A stretch of DNA of 64,000 bases, taken from the NCBI RefSeq assembly GCF_020400655.1, contig NZ_JAINRC010000001.1:124001-188000 (forward strand), read 5' to 3'. Positions 45,438-56,031 of the stretch are shown one piece after another. The stretch comes from Streptomyces spinosus. Lineage in GTDB: Bacteria > Actinomycetota > Actinomycetes > Streptomycetales > Streptomycetaceae. Each line of letters opens with the position of its first letter. Position 1 is the stretch's first letter. The notes under the pieces were generated by a model. It was given only the letters and a program-made list of their open reading frames with translations. It made no database searches and had not been told where the DNA came from. Both the position numbers and the translations under genes were made by a program.

Positions 45438-45481
45438 GTATCGATTGTCTTTCGTCTACAGTCTACGGTGCACAGTATTCG
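45438..45481. promoter_or_regulatory. Candidate GntR operator upstream of gntR
   Basis: Contains GTCTACAGT (45,454-45,462; the complement is ACTGTAGAC) and ACAGTATTCG (45,472-45,481). The first word is present at 48,222-48,230 in the opposite orientation, and the second at 36,078-36,087, all in intergenic regions of the same cluster. Confidence 0.6.
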
Positions 45482-45560
45482 GCACCGGGCGTACGGAAGC
45501 ACGGAACGATCCGGCCCGGTGCCGCGTCCGAGCCCTCCGCGGCTCGGGTTGGCAGCGCCG

Positions 45561-46508
45561 TCAGGGGCACCGCACGACCTGGCCGGCGTACGACAGGTTG
45601 CCGCCGAAGCCGAACAGCAGCACAGGATCTCCCGTGCTGAGCGCTCCCCGTTCGGCCAGCTTGGAGAAGGCGAGCGGGATGCTGGCGGCCGAGGTGTTGC
45701 CGGACTCGGTGACGTCGCGGGCGACCACCGCGTTGACCGCGCCGAGCTTCTCGGCCAGGGGCTCGATGATGCGCAGGTTGGCCTGGTGCAGCACGACCCC
45801 GGCGAGCTCCTCGGGGGCCACCCCGGCCTTCTCGCAGGCCTGGCGGGCGATGGCCGGCAACTGCGTGGTGGCCCAGCGGTAGACGCTCTGCCCCTCCTGC
45901 GCGAAGCGGGGCGGCGTGCCCTCGATCCGCACGGCGTGCCCCATCTCGGGCACCGACCCCCACAGCACCGGCCCGATCCCGGGCTCGCGGTCCGGCCCGC
46001 ACGCCTCCACCACGGCCGCCCCGGCGCCGTCGCCGACGAGGACGCAGGTGCTGCGGTCGGTCCAGTCGGTGACGTCGGACATCTTGTCGGCGCCGATGAC
46101 GAGCGCCCGGGTCGCGGCGCCCGCCCGGACGGTGTGGTCGGCGGTGGCGAGGGCGTGGGTGAAGCCGGCGCAGACGACGTTGACGTCCATCGCGGCCGGC
46201 CGCGGGATGCCGAGGCGGGCGGCCACCCGGGCGGCGGTGTTCGGGGAGCGGTCGATCGCGGTGGACGTGGCCACCAGCACCAGGTCGATGTCGGCGGGCG
46301 CGAGTCCGGCCGCGGCGAGGGCCTTGGCGGCGGCGTGCGCGGCCAGTTCGTCGACCGGTTCGTCGGGACCGGCGATGTGCCGGGTCCGGATGCCGACCCG
46401 GCTGCGGATCCACGCGTCACTGGTGTCGACCATGCCCGCCAGGTCGTCGTTGGTGAGCACCTTGGCGGGCTGGTAGTGACCGATGGCGGCGATGCGCGAG
46501 CCGTTCAT
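45561..46508 (-). CDS. Beta-ketoacyl-ACP synthase III-like enzyme
   Basis: 315 residues. Thiolase fold with the FabH triad: Cys in NVVCAGFTHALA (about 112), His in VVLHQANLRI (about 240) and Asn in ESGNTSAASIPLAF (about 270). It begins SRIAAIGHYQPAKVLTNDDL, typical of FabH-like proteins. FabH condenses acetyl-CoA with malonyl-ACP; relatives handle other acyl-CoA starters. Placement between the transporter/small subunit and gntR in an oxalate cluster is unexpected, and no ACP or fatty acid genes are near. It may condense or hydrolyse a pathway acyl-CoA; this is unknown. Confidence 0.88.
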   Translation of the reverse strand: MNGSRIAAIGHYQPAKVLTNDDLAGMVDTSDAWIRSRVGIRTRHIAGPDEPVDELAAHAAAKALAAAGLAPADIDLVLVATSTAIDRSPNTAARVAARLGIPRPAAMDVNVVCAGFTHALATADHTVRAGAATRALVIGADKMSDVTDWTDRSTCVLVGDGAGAAVVEACGPDREPGIGPVLWGSVPEMGHAVRIEGTPPRFAQEGQSVYRWATTQLPAIARQACEKAGVAPEELAGVVLHQANLRIIEPLAEKLGAVNAVVARDVTESGNTSAASIPLAFSKLAERGALSTGDPVLLFGFGGNLSYAGQVVRCP

Positions 46509-46644
46509 GCCGGGTATCCCCTCGTGCCGTGGGTAGCGGGATCCACAGTCTGATCAGTGACTCGCGAGTACGACGGCAGGTGAAGCCACAGGAATCGGGC
46601 GCCCGGGTTGTCGGCTTCGCCCAGGCACCCGGACGCCCGGCGTC

Positions 46645-46773
46645 TCACCCGGTGAACAGCTGTGTCGCCTTGCGCACCAGCTCGTACAGGCCGTAGGCGA
46701 GGGGTGTGCCCACCCACAGCCAGGCGAGGGCGATCAGGCCCCCGCGGCTAGGCGGGCTGCTGTCGCTGGGCAT
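46645..46773 (-). CDS. OFA transporter small subunit
   Basis: A 42-residue frame starting at ATG 46773, inside the last 26 bases of the transporter gene and in another frame. One membrane segment, LIALAWLWVGTPLAYGLYEL, is followed by VRKATQLFTG. This matches the tiny partner proteins encoded after many OFA-type transporters (annotated elsewhere as MFS transporter small subunit). Overlap with the transporter stop indicates translational coupling. It probably packs against the transporter in the membrane; its necessity is not known. Confidence 0.82.
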   Translation of the reverse strand: MPSDSSPPSRGGLIALAWLWVGTPLAYGLYELVRKATQLFTG

Positions 46774-48076
46774 CTGCGGCCTCCCTCGGGGCGGGGACGT
46801 GGTGGCGGGGGTGCACGGGGCGGACGAGTTCGCCGGCGACGAAGCCGACGACGAGCAGGCCGATCATGATGCCGAACGACAGTCCGTACAGCGACGGCCC
46901 GTGCTTGCCGGCCGCCTCCTGCCGGTCGGCGATCCAGTTGACGATCAGCGGCCCGAGCACGCCGGCCGTGGACCAGGCGGTGAGCAGCCTGCCGTGGATG
47001 GCACCGACCTGGTAGGTGCCGAAGAGGTCCTTCAGGTAGGCGGGGATCGTCGCGAAGCCGCCGCCGTAGAAGGAGAGGATCACCAGCGCGCACAGCACGA
47101 ACAGCGGTTTCGAGGTGTCCCCGAACAACGCGATCAGCAGGTACATCAGCGCGCCGACGCCGAGGTAGACACGGTAGATGTTCTTGCGGCCGACCCTGTC
47201 GGAGGTGGAGGACCAGCCGATGCGGCCGGCCATGTTGGCGGCCGACAGCAGCGCGACGAAGCCGGCCGCGGCCGAGGCGGACACGGGGGTGGAGCTGTCC
47301 GCGAAGAAGTCCGTGATCATCGGCGCGGCCTTCTCCAGGATGCCGATGCCGGCGGTCACGTTCATGCACAGCACGACCCACAGGCACCAGAACTGCGGGG
47401 TGCGCACGGCCTCACGGGCGGAGACCTGCACGCCGTCGACGGCGCTCGGCCCGCTCTCGACGGGCTTCTCGGTGCGCGGCACCCGGACCAGCAGGACGCC
47501 GAGGCTCATGAAGGCGGCGTACGACAGCCCGTGCACCAGGAAGGCGAGGGCGATGCCGTCGTTGTCGGAGCCGAAGGAGTCGAGCATCTGGGCCGACCAG
47601 GGCGAGGCGATCAGGGCGCCGCCGCCGAAGCCCATGATGGCGATGCCGGTGGCCATGCCCGGCCGGTCCGGGAACCACTTGATCAGGGTGGAGACGGGTG
47701 AGATGTAGCCGATGCCGAGGCCGATCCCGCCGACGAAGCCGTAGCCGAGGACGATCAGCCAGTACTGCTCCGTCCGGGCGCCGAGGGCGGAGATCAGGAA
47801 GCCGGCGGAGAAGCAGACGAGGGCCACGGTCATCGCCCAGCGCGGTCCGTTGCGCTCGACGAGGGTGCCGCCGAACGCGGCCGACAGGCCGAGCATCACG
47901 ATCGCCACCTGGAAGGGCAGCGCGCTCTGGGTGCCGTCGAGACCGAGCGCGGATTCGAGCGGCGGTTTGAAGACGCTCCAGGCGTAGGCCTGGCCGATGG
48001 AGAGGTGGACGGAGAGGGCGGCGGGCGGGACGAGCCAGCGGCTCCAGCCCGGGGGTGCGACAGGGGGGCTGCTCAT
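46748..48076 (-). CDS. OFA-family major facilitator transporter, third copy
   Basis: 442 residues from the ATG at 48076 (MSSPPVAPPGWSRWL). Twelve membrane segments are expected. It has the classical OxlT-like features GIGLGIGYISPVSTLIKWFPDRPGM-type loop, IGQAYAWSVFKPPLES in segment 1 and SFYGGGFATIPAYLKDLFG in the second half. It differs more from the tandem pair at 41,428-44,249 than they do from each other, so it is a separate lineage with a small subunit. Likely substrate is oxalate, formate or a related acid. It is divergent from the reductase/formate dehydrogenase operon. Confidence 0.9.
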   Translation of the reverse strand: MSSPPVAPPGWSRWLVPPAALSVHLSIGQAYAWSVFKPPLESALGLDGTQSALPFQVAIVMLGLSAAFGGTLVERNGPRWAMTVALVCFSAGFLISALGARTEQYWLIVLGYGFVGGIGLGIGYISPVSTLIKWFPDRPGMATGIAIMGFGGGALIASPWSAQMLDSFGSDNDGIALAFLVHGLSYAAFMSLGVLLVRVPRTEKPVESGPSAVDGVQVSAREAVRTPQFWCLWVVLCMNVTAGIGILEKAAPMITDFFADSSTPVSASAAAGFVALLSAANMAGRIGWSSTSDRVGRKNIYRVYLGVGALMYLLIALFGDTSKPLFVLCALVILSFYGGGFATIPAYLKDLFGTYQVGAIHGRLLTAWSTAGVLGPLIVNWIADRQEAAGKHGPSLYGLSFGIMIGLLVVGFVAGELVRPVHPRHHVPAPREAADAQRQQPA

Positions 48077-48138
48077 GACGCCGGACGGTAGGGCGGGGCA
48101 CGGGAGTTGAGAAGGCGGCCGTCGACCGTATGCGGTGA

Positions 48139-48247
48139 ACGGTATGCAGGCTGCGCTCAACGGTCGGCCCGCAGTCCTCCGCAACGGCCGCCGCGGGAAC
48201 CCTTGCTGACGCCGACTCCATACTGTAGACAATATTTCGTCGACAGG
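48139..48247. promoter_or_regulatory. Candidate GntR operators between OFA transporter 3 and the formate dehydrogenase operon
   Basis: ACTGTAGAC at 48,222-48,230 and TTCGTCGAC at 48,236-48,244 are exact matches to words in the gntR and decarboxylase upstream regions. Closer to the transporter, ACGGTATGCA (48,139-48,148) differs by one base from the ACTGTATGCA half-site at 36,091. Confidence 0.55.
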
Positions 48248-48318
48248 ATTCAGTGCGTGTGCCCGCCGGCTCCCGTCGTCACCTCCGCGGTATCCCTCGA
48301 ACCGAACGGAGCGTCCCT

Positions 48319-49290
48319 GTGAAAGTCGCAGTCCTCGGCGCCGGTGCCATCGGCGCCTACGTCGGCGCCGCGCTCCACCGTGCCGGAGCCGACGTGCACC
48401 TCATCGCCCGTGGACCGCACCTCGCGGCCATGAGGCGGCACGGCGTCCAGGTGATCAGCCCGCGCGGCGACTTCGCCGCCCGCCCCCACGCCACCGACGA
48501 CCCGGCCGAGGTCGGCCCCGTCGACCACGTCTTCCTGGGCCTGAAGGCCACCGCCTACGCGGCGTGCGGGCCGCTGATCGCACCGCTGCTGCACGAGCGC
48601 ACCACGGTGGTGGCCGCGCAGAACGGCATCCCCTGGTGGTACTTCCACCGGCACGGCGGCCCCTACGACGGCCGCCGCCTGGAGAGCGTCGACCCGGACG
48701 GCGCCGTCAGCGCCGTCCTCGCCCCCGAACGGGCCGTCGGCTGTGTCGTCTACGCGGCGACGGAACTCGAGGCCCCCGGCGTGGTGCGGCACGTGGAGGG
48801 CACCCGGTTCTCCCTCGGCGAGCCCGACCGCGGTGTCTCGGCGCGCTGCCTGGAGCTGAGCGAGGCGATGCGGGCCGGCGGGCTGAAGTGCCCCGTGGAG
48901 CCGGACCTGCGCAACGACATCTGGCTGAAGCTGCTCGGGAACATCTCCTTCAACCCCATCAGCGCCCTGGCCCGGGCCACCATGCGGCAGATGTGCCGGC
49001 ACGGCGGCACCCGCCGGGTCATCGAGACGATGATGCGCGAGACGCTCTGCGTCGCCGAGGCCCTCGGCTGCGAGGTCGGCGTCTCCATCGAACGCCGGCT
49101 CGCCGGTGCGGAACGCGTCGGCGACCACCGCACCTCCACCCTCCAGGACCTGGAGCGCGGCAAGCCGCTGGAACTGGACGCGCTGCTCGCCGCCGTGGTC
49201 GAACTCGCGGAGATCACCGGCGTGGAGGTGCCCACCCTGCGCACCGTGCACGCCATCTCGGACCTGCTCGCCCTGAGGAGCGCCGCATGA
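48319..49290 (+). CDS. Ketopantoate reductase-family protein
   Basis: 323 residues from GTG 48319 with GGAG seven bases upstream. NADP-binding Rossmann start KVAVLGAGAIGAYVGAAL. PanE-like catalytic residues are visible: Asn in VVAAQNGIPWW, Lys in DIWLKLLGNISFNPISAL and Glu in ERGKPLELDALL. PanE reduces 2-dehydropantoate in pantothenate synthesis; here the gene overlaps the formate dehydrogenase gene (ATGA), so a role in vitamin supply is less obvious. It may reduce another 2-oxo acid, such as one linked to glyoxylate metabolism, or help provide CoA for the pathway. Both are inference. Confidence 0.85.
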   Translation: MKVAVLGAGAIGAYVGAALHRAGADVHLIARGPHLAAMRRHGVQVISPRGDFAARPHATDDPAEVGPVDHVFLGLKATAYAACGPLIAPLLHERTTVVAAQNGIPWWYFHRHGGPYDGRRLESVDPDGAVSAVLAPERAVGCVVYAATELEAPGVVRHVEGTRFSLGEPDRGVSARCLELSEAMRAGGLKCPVEPDLRNDIWLKLLGNISFNPISALARATMRQMCRHGGTRRVIETMMRETLCVAEALGCEVGVSIERRLAGAERVGDHRTSTLQDLERGKPLELDALLAAVVELAEITGVEVPTLRTVHAISDLLALRSAA

Positions 49291-51202
49291 GGAACCGGCA
49301 ACCGAAGACCTACACCCGGCTGACGCGCCCCCTGGTGCGCGACGGCCGTGACGAACCGTTCAGGGAGGCGACCTGGCAGGAGGCGCTGGACCGCGCCGCC
49401 CGGGGCCTGGAGCGCAACCGGGGCGCGTTCGGGATGTTCTCCTGCGCCCGCGCCACCAACGAGATGAACTACGTGGCGCAGAAGTTCGCGCGGGTGGTGA
49501 TGGGCACCCACAACGTCGACTCCTGCAACCGGACGTGTCACGCGCCCAGCGTCGCGGGGCTGTCGGCCGCGTTCGGCTCCGGCGGCGGCACGTCGTCGTA
49601 CGAGGAGATCGAGCACACCGACGTCATCGTGATGTGGGGCTCCAACGCCCGCTTCGCGCACCCCATCTTCTTCCAGCACGTCCTCAAGGGCATCCGGAAC
49701 GGCGCCCGGATGTACGCCGTCGACCCGCGCCGGACCTCCACCGCCGAGTGGGCGGAGAGCTGGCTCGGGCTGAACGTCGGCACCGACATCCCGATGGCGC
49801 ACGCGATCGGCCGGGAGATCATCCACGCCGGGCTGGTGAACGAGGCGTTCGTCGCGCGGGCGACCACCGGCTTCGAGGAGTACCGCGAGCTGGTGGAGCC
49901 CTGGACCCCGTCCCTGGCCGAGAAGGTGACCGGCGTACCGGCCGGCGCCATCCGGGAGCTGGCCCACGCCTACGCCCGCGCCGAGCGGGCCCAGCTGTGC
50001 TGGACCCTCGGCATCACCGAGCACCACAACGGCACCGACAACGTCCGCGCGCTGATCAACCTCTCCCTGCTCACCGGCCACGTCGGCCGCTACGGCTCCG
50101 GGCTCCAGCCGCTGCGCGGGCAGAACAACGTGCAGGGCGGCGGCGACATGGGCGCCATCCCCAACCGGCTGCCCGGCTTCCAGGACATCCTCGACCCGGA
50201 CGTCCGGCTGAGGTTCGAGTCGGCCTGGGACACCGTCATCCCGCCGCACTACGGGCTGAACCTGACGGAGATGTTCGAGGCGATGGAGGACGGCAGGCTG
50301 CGCGCCGTGTACTGCGTCGGGGAGAACCCGGCCCAGTCGGAGGCCGACGGCGAACAGGCCGTACGCCGCCTGAGGGCCCTGGACTTCCTCGTCGTGCAGG
50401 ACATCTTCCTGACGAAGACCGCCGAACTGGCGGACGTGGTCCTGCCCGCGACCGCCGGCTGGGCGGAGACCGAGGGCACCACCACCAACAGCGAGCGGCG
50501 CGTGCAGCGGGTGCGGCGGGCCGTCACCCCGCCCGGTGAGGCCCGCGAGGACATCGACATCATCTGCGAACTGGCCGCCCGGCTGGGCCACGACTGGAAG
50601 TACGACGGCGCGGAGGCCGTGTGGAACGAGCTGCGGTCGGTGTCCCCGGACCACTACGGGATGACGTACCGCCGGCTGGAGGAGCACCAGGGCATCCAGT
50701 GGCCCTGCCCGAGCACCGAGGAACTCGAACCGCCCTTCCTGCACGGGCGGTTGTGGGAGCCGGACCCCGGACGGCGGGGCAGGCCGGCGCCGTTCGGGCT
50801 GGTGCGGCACGATCCGCCGGTGGACCTCACCGACGAGGAGTACCCGCTCCGGCTCACGACCGGCCGCCGGCTGGACTCCTACAACACCGGAGTGCAGAGC
50901 GGCGGTTTCGCGTCCCCGCTGCGGCGCGGCGAGTACGTCGAGCTGTGCCCGGAGGACGCCGAGCGGTACGGGGTCGTCGTCGGCGAGGAGGTGCGCGTGT
51001 CCTCACGGCGGGGCTCGGTCGTGGCCCCCGTGTGGATCGACACGGCCCTGCGTCCCGGCCTCGCCTTCATGACCATGCACTTTCCCGACGAGGTCGACAC
51101 CAACCGGCTGACCATCGAGGCCAACTGCCCGATCGCGGGGACGGCGGAGTTCAAGGCGTCGGCGATCCGGATCGAGAAGCTGCCCGCAGTGACCTATGTG
51201 AG

Positions 51203-51206
<4 letters not shown>
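49287..51206 (+). CDS. fdhA: Formate dehydrogenase catalytic (molybdopterin) subunit, lacking N-terminal Fe-S domain
   Basis: 639 residues; ATG 49287 overlaps the previous stop. It begins directly at the point where normal FdhA continues after its [4Fe-4S] domain (TYTRLTRPLVRDGRDEPF). The active site is SCNRTCHAPSVAGL (about 78-92): Cys stands where E. coli FdhF has selenocysteine, followed by the conserved His. Molybdopterin-contact regions include GSNARFAHPIFF, NVQGGGDMGAIPNRLPG, YCVGENPAQSEAD, and the C-terminal cap RRGEYVELCPEDAERYG with MHFPDEVDTNRLTIEA. It oxidises formate to CO2. The missing N-terminal CxxCxxxC domain is encoded at the end of the gene at 53,032. Confidence 0.9.
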
Positions 51207-53031
<1,825 letters not shown>

Positions 53032-53035
<4 letters not shown>

Positions 53036-53892
53036 CCGCGATACCGCTCGGGGTGCCGCGCCGGCTGGTCGAGTTCACGCTCGACGGGCGGGAGGCCCGG
53101 GTCCCCGAGGGCGCCACCGTCCTCGACGCCTGCCGGGCCGCGGGCAAGGACGTCCCGACGCTGTGCCAGGGCGACACCCTGCGCCCCAAGAACGCCTGCC
53201 GGGTGTGCGTCGTGGAGGTCGAGGGGTCGCGGACGCTGGTGCCGGCCTGCTCGCGCCGGGCCGAGCCCGGCATGGAGGTGCGCACGGACACCGAGCGCGT
53301 CCGGCACAGCCGCAAGATCGTCCTGGAGCTGCTGGCCTCCTCGGCCGACCTGTCGACGACACCCCGGGCCGCCGAGTGGATCAAGGAGTACGAGGCGAAG
53401 CCGGACCGTTTCGGCCCCGGCGCGGCCCGCCTGAACGACGAACCGAGGATCGACAACGAGCTGTACGTACGCGACTACGCCAAGTGCATCCTGTGCTACA
53501 AGTGCGTCGACGCCTGCGGCGACCAGTGGCAGAACTCCTTCGCCATCTCGGTCGCCGGGCGCGGTTTCGACGCGCGGATCGCCGTGGAGCACGACGCGCC
53601 GCTGACCGACTCGGCCTGCGTGTTCTGCGGCAACTGCGTCGAGGTGTGCCCGACCGGGGCGCTGTCCGCCAAACGCGAGTTCGACCTGCGGGCGGCCGGC
53701 GACTGGGACGAGTCACGGCAGACGGAGACGACCACCGTCTGCGCGTACTGCGGGGTCGGCTGCACACTCACCCTCCATGTGCAGGACAATGAGATCGTGA
53801 AGGTCACCTCGCCGCACGACAACCCGGTGACCCACGGCAACCTCTGCATCAAGGGCCGTTTCGGCTACCAGCACGTACAGAACCGGGGCTGA
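53032..53892 (+). CDS. Fe-S electron-transfer protein carrying the FdhA N-terminal domain
   Basis: 286 residues; ATG 53032 overlaps the fdhB stop (ATGA); ATG 53026 is possible. The layout equals the front part of a long FdhA. A [2Fe-2S] ferredoxin-like domain comes first (about 10-90, CQGDTLRPKNACRVCVVEVEG plus a distal Cys). Then comes a two-[4Fe-4S] module (about 145-215, YAKCILCYKCVDACG, SACVFCGNCVEVCPTGAL), then the molybdopterin-enzyme [4Fe-4S] motif CAYCGVGC (about 240) with LCIKGRFGYQHVQ at the very end. In ordinary enzymes the Mo domain continues right there. It is therefore the missing half of the catalytic subunit and should assemble with it as an electron wire to fdhB. Confidence 0.9.
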
Positions 53893-53899
53893 TCAGACC

Positions 53900-54748
53900 A
53901 TGGGACGAGTCACGGAACGACGCAAGGTCCTCCGCATCCGCGACGGGGCGGTCTCCACCCGGCCGGACACGCTCGTCGCCGAGGAACCCCTGGAGATACG
54001 GCTGAACGGCAAGCCGCTCGCGATCACCATGCGCACCCCCGGCGACGACTTCCCGCTGGCGGCCGGCTTCCTGGTGAGCGAAGGGGTCCTCGCCACGGCG
54101 TCCGACCTGCAGAACATCGTCTACTGCGCCGGTGCGACGGCGGACGGTTCGAACACCTACAACGTGGTCGACGTGAAGACCGCGCCGGGCGTCACGCTCC
54201 CGGACTTCACGCTGGAGCGGAACGTCTACACCTCCTCCTCGTGCGGGCTGTGCGGCAAGGCCAGCCTGGACGCCGTCCGTACGACCGCGCGCTGGCCCAT
54301 CGCCGACACTCCCCCGCTGCGGATCACGCCCGAGCTGCTGGCGAGCCTGCCCGACCGGCTGCGGGCGGCCCAGCGGGTGTTCGACCGGACCGGGGGCCTG
54401 CACGCGGCGGCCCTGTTCGGCGAGGACGGGGAGCTGCTGGACACCCGGGAGGACGTGGGCCGGCACAACGCGGTCGACAAGCTGGTCGGCCGGGCCCTGC
54501 AGAACGACGCCCTGCCGCTGTCCCGGACGATCCTCATGGTCTCCGGCCGGGCCTCCTTCGAACTGGCGCAGAAGGCCGTGATGGCGGGCATCCCGGTGCT
54601 CGCGGCCGTGTCGGCGCCGTCGTCGCTGGCGGTCGACCTGGCAGCGGAGACGGGGCTGACCCTGGTGGGCTTCCTCCGGGGCAGCTCGATGAACGTGTAC
54701 GCGGGCCAGGACCGGATCGCCCTGCGGGAGGCGGCCGCCCAGGGCTGA
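53900..54748 (+). CDS. fdhD: Formate dehydrogenase accessory sulfurtransferase
   Basis: 282 residues. FdhD delivers sulfur to the molybdenum cofactor of formate dehydrogenase. The sulfur-carrying pair is in SSCGLCGKASLD (about 113-118); TPGDDFPLAAGFLVSEGV, EDVGRHNAVDKLVG and SGRASFELAQKA are family motifs. It lies eight bases after the Fe-S gene and closes the operon, which is followed by a GC-rich inverted repeat. Its presence supports the call of a molybdenum formate dehydrogenase rather than another molybdopterin enzyme. Confidence 0.95.
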   Translation: MGRVTERRKVLRIRDGAVSTRPDTLVAEEPLEIRLNGKPLAITMRTPGDDFPLAAGFLVSEGVLATASDLQNIVYCAGATADGSNTYNVVDVKTAPGVTLPDFTLERNVYTSSSCGLCGKASLDAVRTTARWPIADTPPLRITPELLASLPDRLRAAQRVFDRTGGLHAAALFGEDGELLDTREDVGRHNAVDKLVGRALQNDALPLSRTILMVSGRASFELAQKAVMAGIPVLAAVSAPSSLAVDLAAETGLTLVGFLRGSSMNVYAGQDRIALREAAAQG

Positions 54749-54750
54749 CC

Positions 54751-54777
54751 GGCCCCCCGCGGCACGGCGGCGGGGCC
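54751..54777. terminator. GC-rich inverted repeat after fdhD
   Basis: GGCCCCCCGC and GCGGGGCC flank a short spacer immediately after the fdhD stop, giving a stem with a small bulge. It probably ends the formate dehydrogenase operon. Confidence 0.5.
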
Positions 54778-54924
54778 CCGCCCGGCGGGGAGCGCCCCCT
54801 GCGCCCGCGGGGCTCCGTCACTACTTGCTTCGTTCGCCTCCGGGGGCGCCTCAGCGGCTCTCTTCGCGGCCGACGCCTGGGGACAGTGGACGTTGGTGGG
54901 CCCTTGCCGTTCGTCCGGGGCTGT

Positions 54925-55446
54925 TCAGCCGAAGGTGATGTCCGTCGACCTCGTCACCGTGCCCAGTCTCGGGAAGTCGAGGCGTACCGATGCCTCGTGT
55001 TCGGCCGCGGTCAACGCCGCCATGGTGTCCTCGGCGAAGACCAGGTCGTAGCCGAGGTCGGCGGCGGCGCGGGCGGTGGACTCGACACCCAGGTTGGTGG
55101 CGATGCCGCCGAGCACCAGGGTGGTCACGCCGCGTTCGCGCAGCCGCTCGTCCAGGCCGGTGCCCTGGAAGGCGCCGAGGGTCCGCTTGACGACCTCCAG
55201 GTCGCCGTCCCGGCGCAGGCCGGGCACCAGCCCGCTGCCGGGCGGCTGTTCGGCGACCGCGGGACGCTCGACCCGCACGAGGACGACGAGGGCGCCGGCG
55301 CGACGGAAGGTGGTCGCCAACTCCTTCGCGGCGGCGAGCGCTTCGGTGCCTTCGCGGGGTTCCAGGGGCAGCGCGACGATGCGGTCCATCAGGTCGACGA
55401 GAAGGAGGGCGGTGCGCTGCGGTTCCAGCACGGGAGCTGCGGTCAT
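54925..55446 (-). CDS. Isochorismatase-fold protein without the catalytic Cys
   Basis: 173 residues. The fold's Asp is in RTALLLVDLMDRI and the Lys in EVVKRTLGAFQGTGL. At the nucleophile position, normally T-x-x-C-V-x-x-T, this protein has GGIATNLGVESTARAA, with Gly for Cys. Cysteine-dependent amidase activity is therefore unlikely, though isochorismatase-type enzymes such as EntB also lack the Cys. Substrate unknown. It lies 19 bases downstream of marR on the same strand and may be co-transcribed with it. Confidence 0.85.
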   Translation of the reverse strand: MTAAPVLEPQRTALLLVDLMDRIVALPLEPREGTEALAAAKELATTFRRAGALVVLVRVERPAVAEQPPGSGLVPGLRRDGDLEVVKRTLGAFQGTGLDERLRERGVTTLVLGGIATNLGVESTARAAADLGYDLVFAEDTMAALTAAEHEASVRLDFPRLGTVTRSTDITFG

Positions 55447-55465
55447 GACGGAACGTTAGCCGTCG

Positions 55466-55903
55466 TCAGCCGTCCGTGCCGGAAATCCGGATCAACAGGC
55501 CCATGAACTGATCCCGTTCGGCGGCCGACAGCGGGGCGAGCAGTTCGTCGTTGGCCTCGCGGGCGGCCTTCTCGCAGCGCACGAGGAGGCGGGCGCCCTC
55601 CTCGGTGAGGGACACGGCGTTCTTGCGCCGGTCGCGGGGGTCGGGGGCGCGCTCGACCAGACCGGCGGACTGCAGGTCGTTCAGGATGCCGACCACGTCC
55701 TTCGGGTCGAGGCGCACGCCGCGGCCGAGGTCCGCCTGGGCGACCGGGGCGAGGTCGCGGACGGCGGAGAGCACGACGTGGTGCCACATCTTCAGCCCTT
55801 CCGACGCGAGCGCCTCGGCGACCAGGGCGCGGCCGCGCGCCGCGGCCCGGCCGAGGAGCCAGCTGGGCAGGGAGCGGATCGCGGGCAGGGGTGCTTCGGC
55901 CAT
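55466..55903 (-). CDS. MarR-family regulator
   Basis: 145 residues with a winged helix at about 40-105 (HHVVLSAVRDLAPVAQADLG, KDVVGILNDLQSAGLVERAP, DPRDRRKNAVSLTEEG). MarR proteins repress divergent genes and respond to small ligands. The 128-base region upstream is shared with an oxidoreductase gene on the other strand and contains repeated TTGG/CCAA boxes, so this protein probably controls that gene and itself. Confidence 0.92.
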   Translation of the reverse strand: MAEAPLPAIRSLPSWLLGRAAARGRALVAEALASEGLKMWHHVVLSAVRDLAPVAQADLGRGVRLDPKDVVGILNDLQSAGLVERAPDPRDRRKNAVSLTEEGARLLVRCEKAAREANDELLAPLSAAERDQFMGLLIRISGTDG

Positions 55904-55922
55904 GGCGGCAGCCTAACCGAAG

Positions 55923-55994
55923 AATCATTGGACTTCCCCATGAATTGTCCTCTACCGTTGGACCTCCCAACGATTTCATGGGTGTCCCCAACGA
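55923..55994. promoter_or_regulatory. Probable MarR operators
   Basis: CGTTGG-5-CCAACG at 55,956-55,972 is a perfect inverted repeat. Further half-sites are ATCATTGG (about 55,924) and CCCCAACGAT (about 55,986). All lie between marR and the divergent oxidoreductase gene. Confidence 0.6.
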
Positions 55995-56031
55995 TCGCCG
56001 GCGCCGGCTACGCCCGGCCTGGGAGGTTGCG

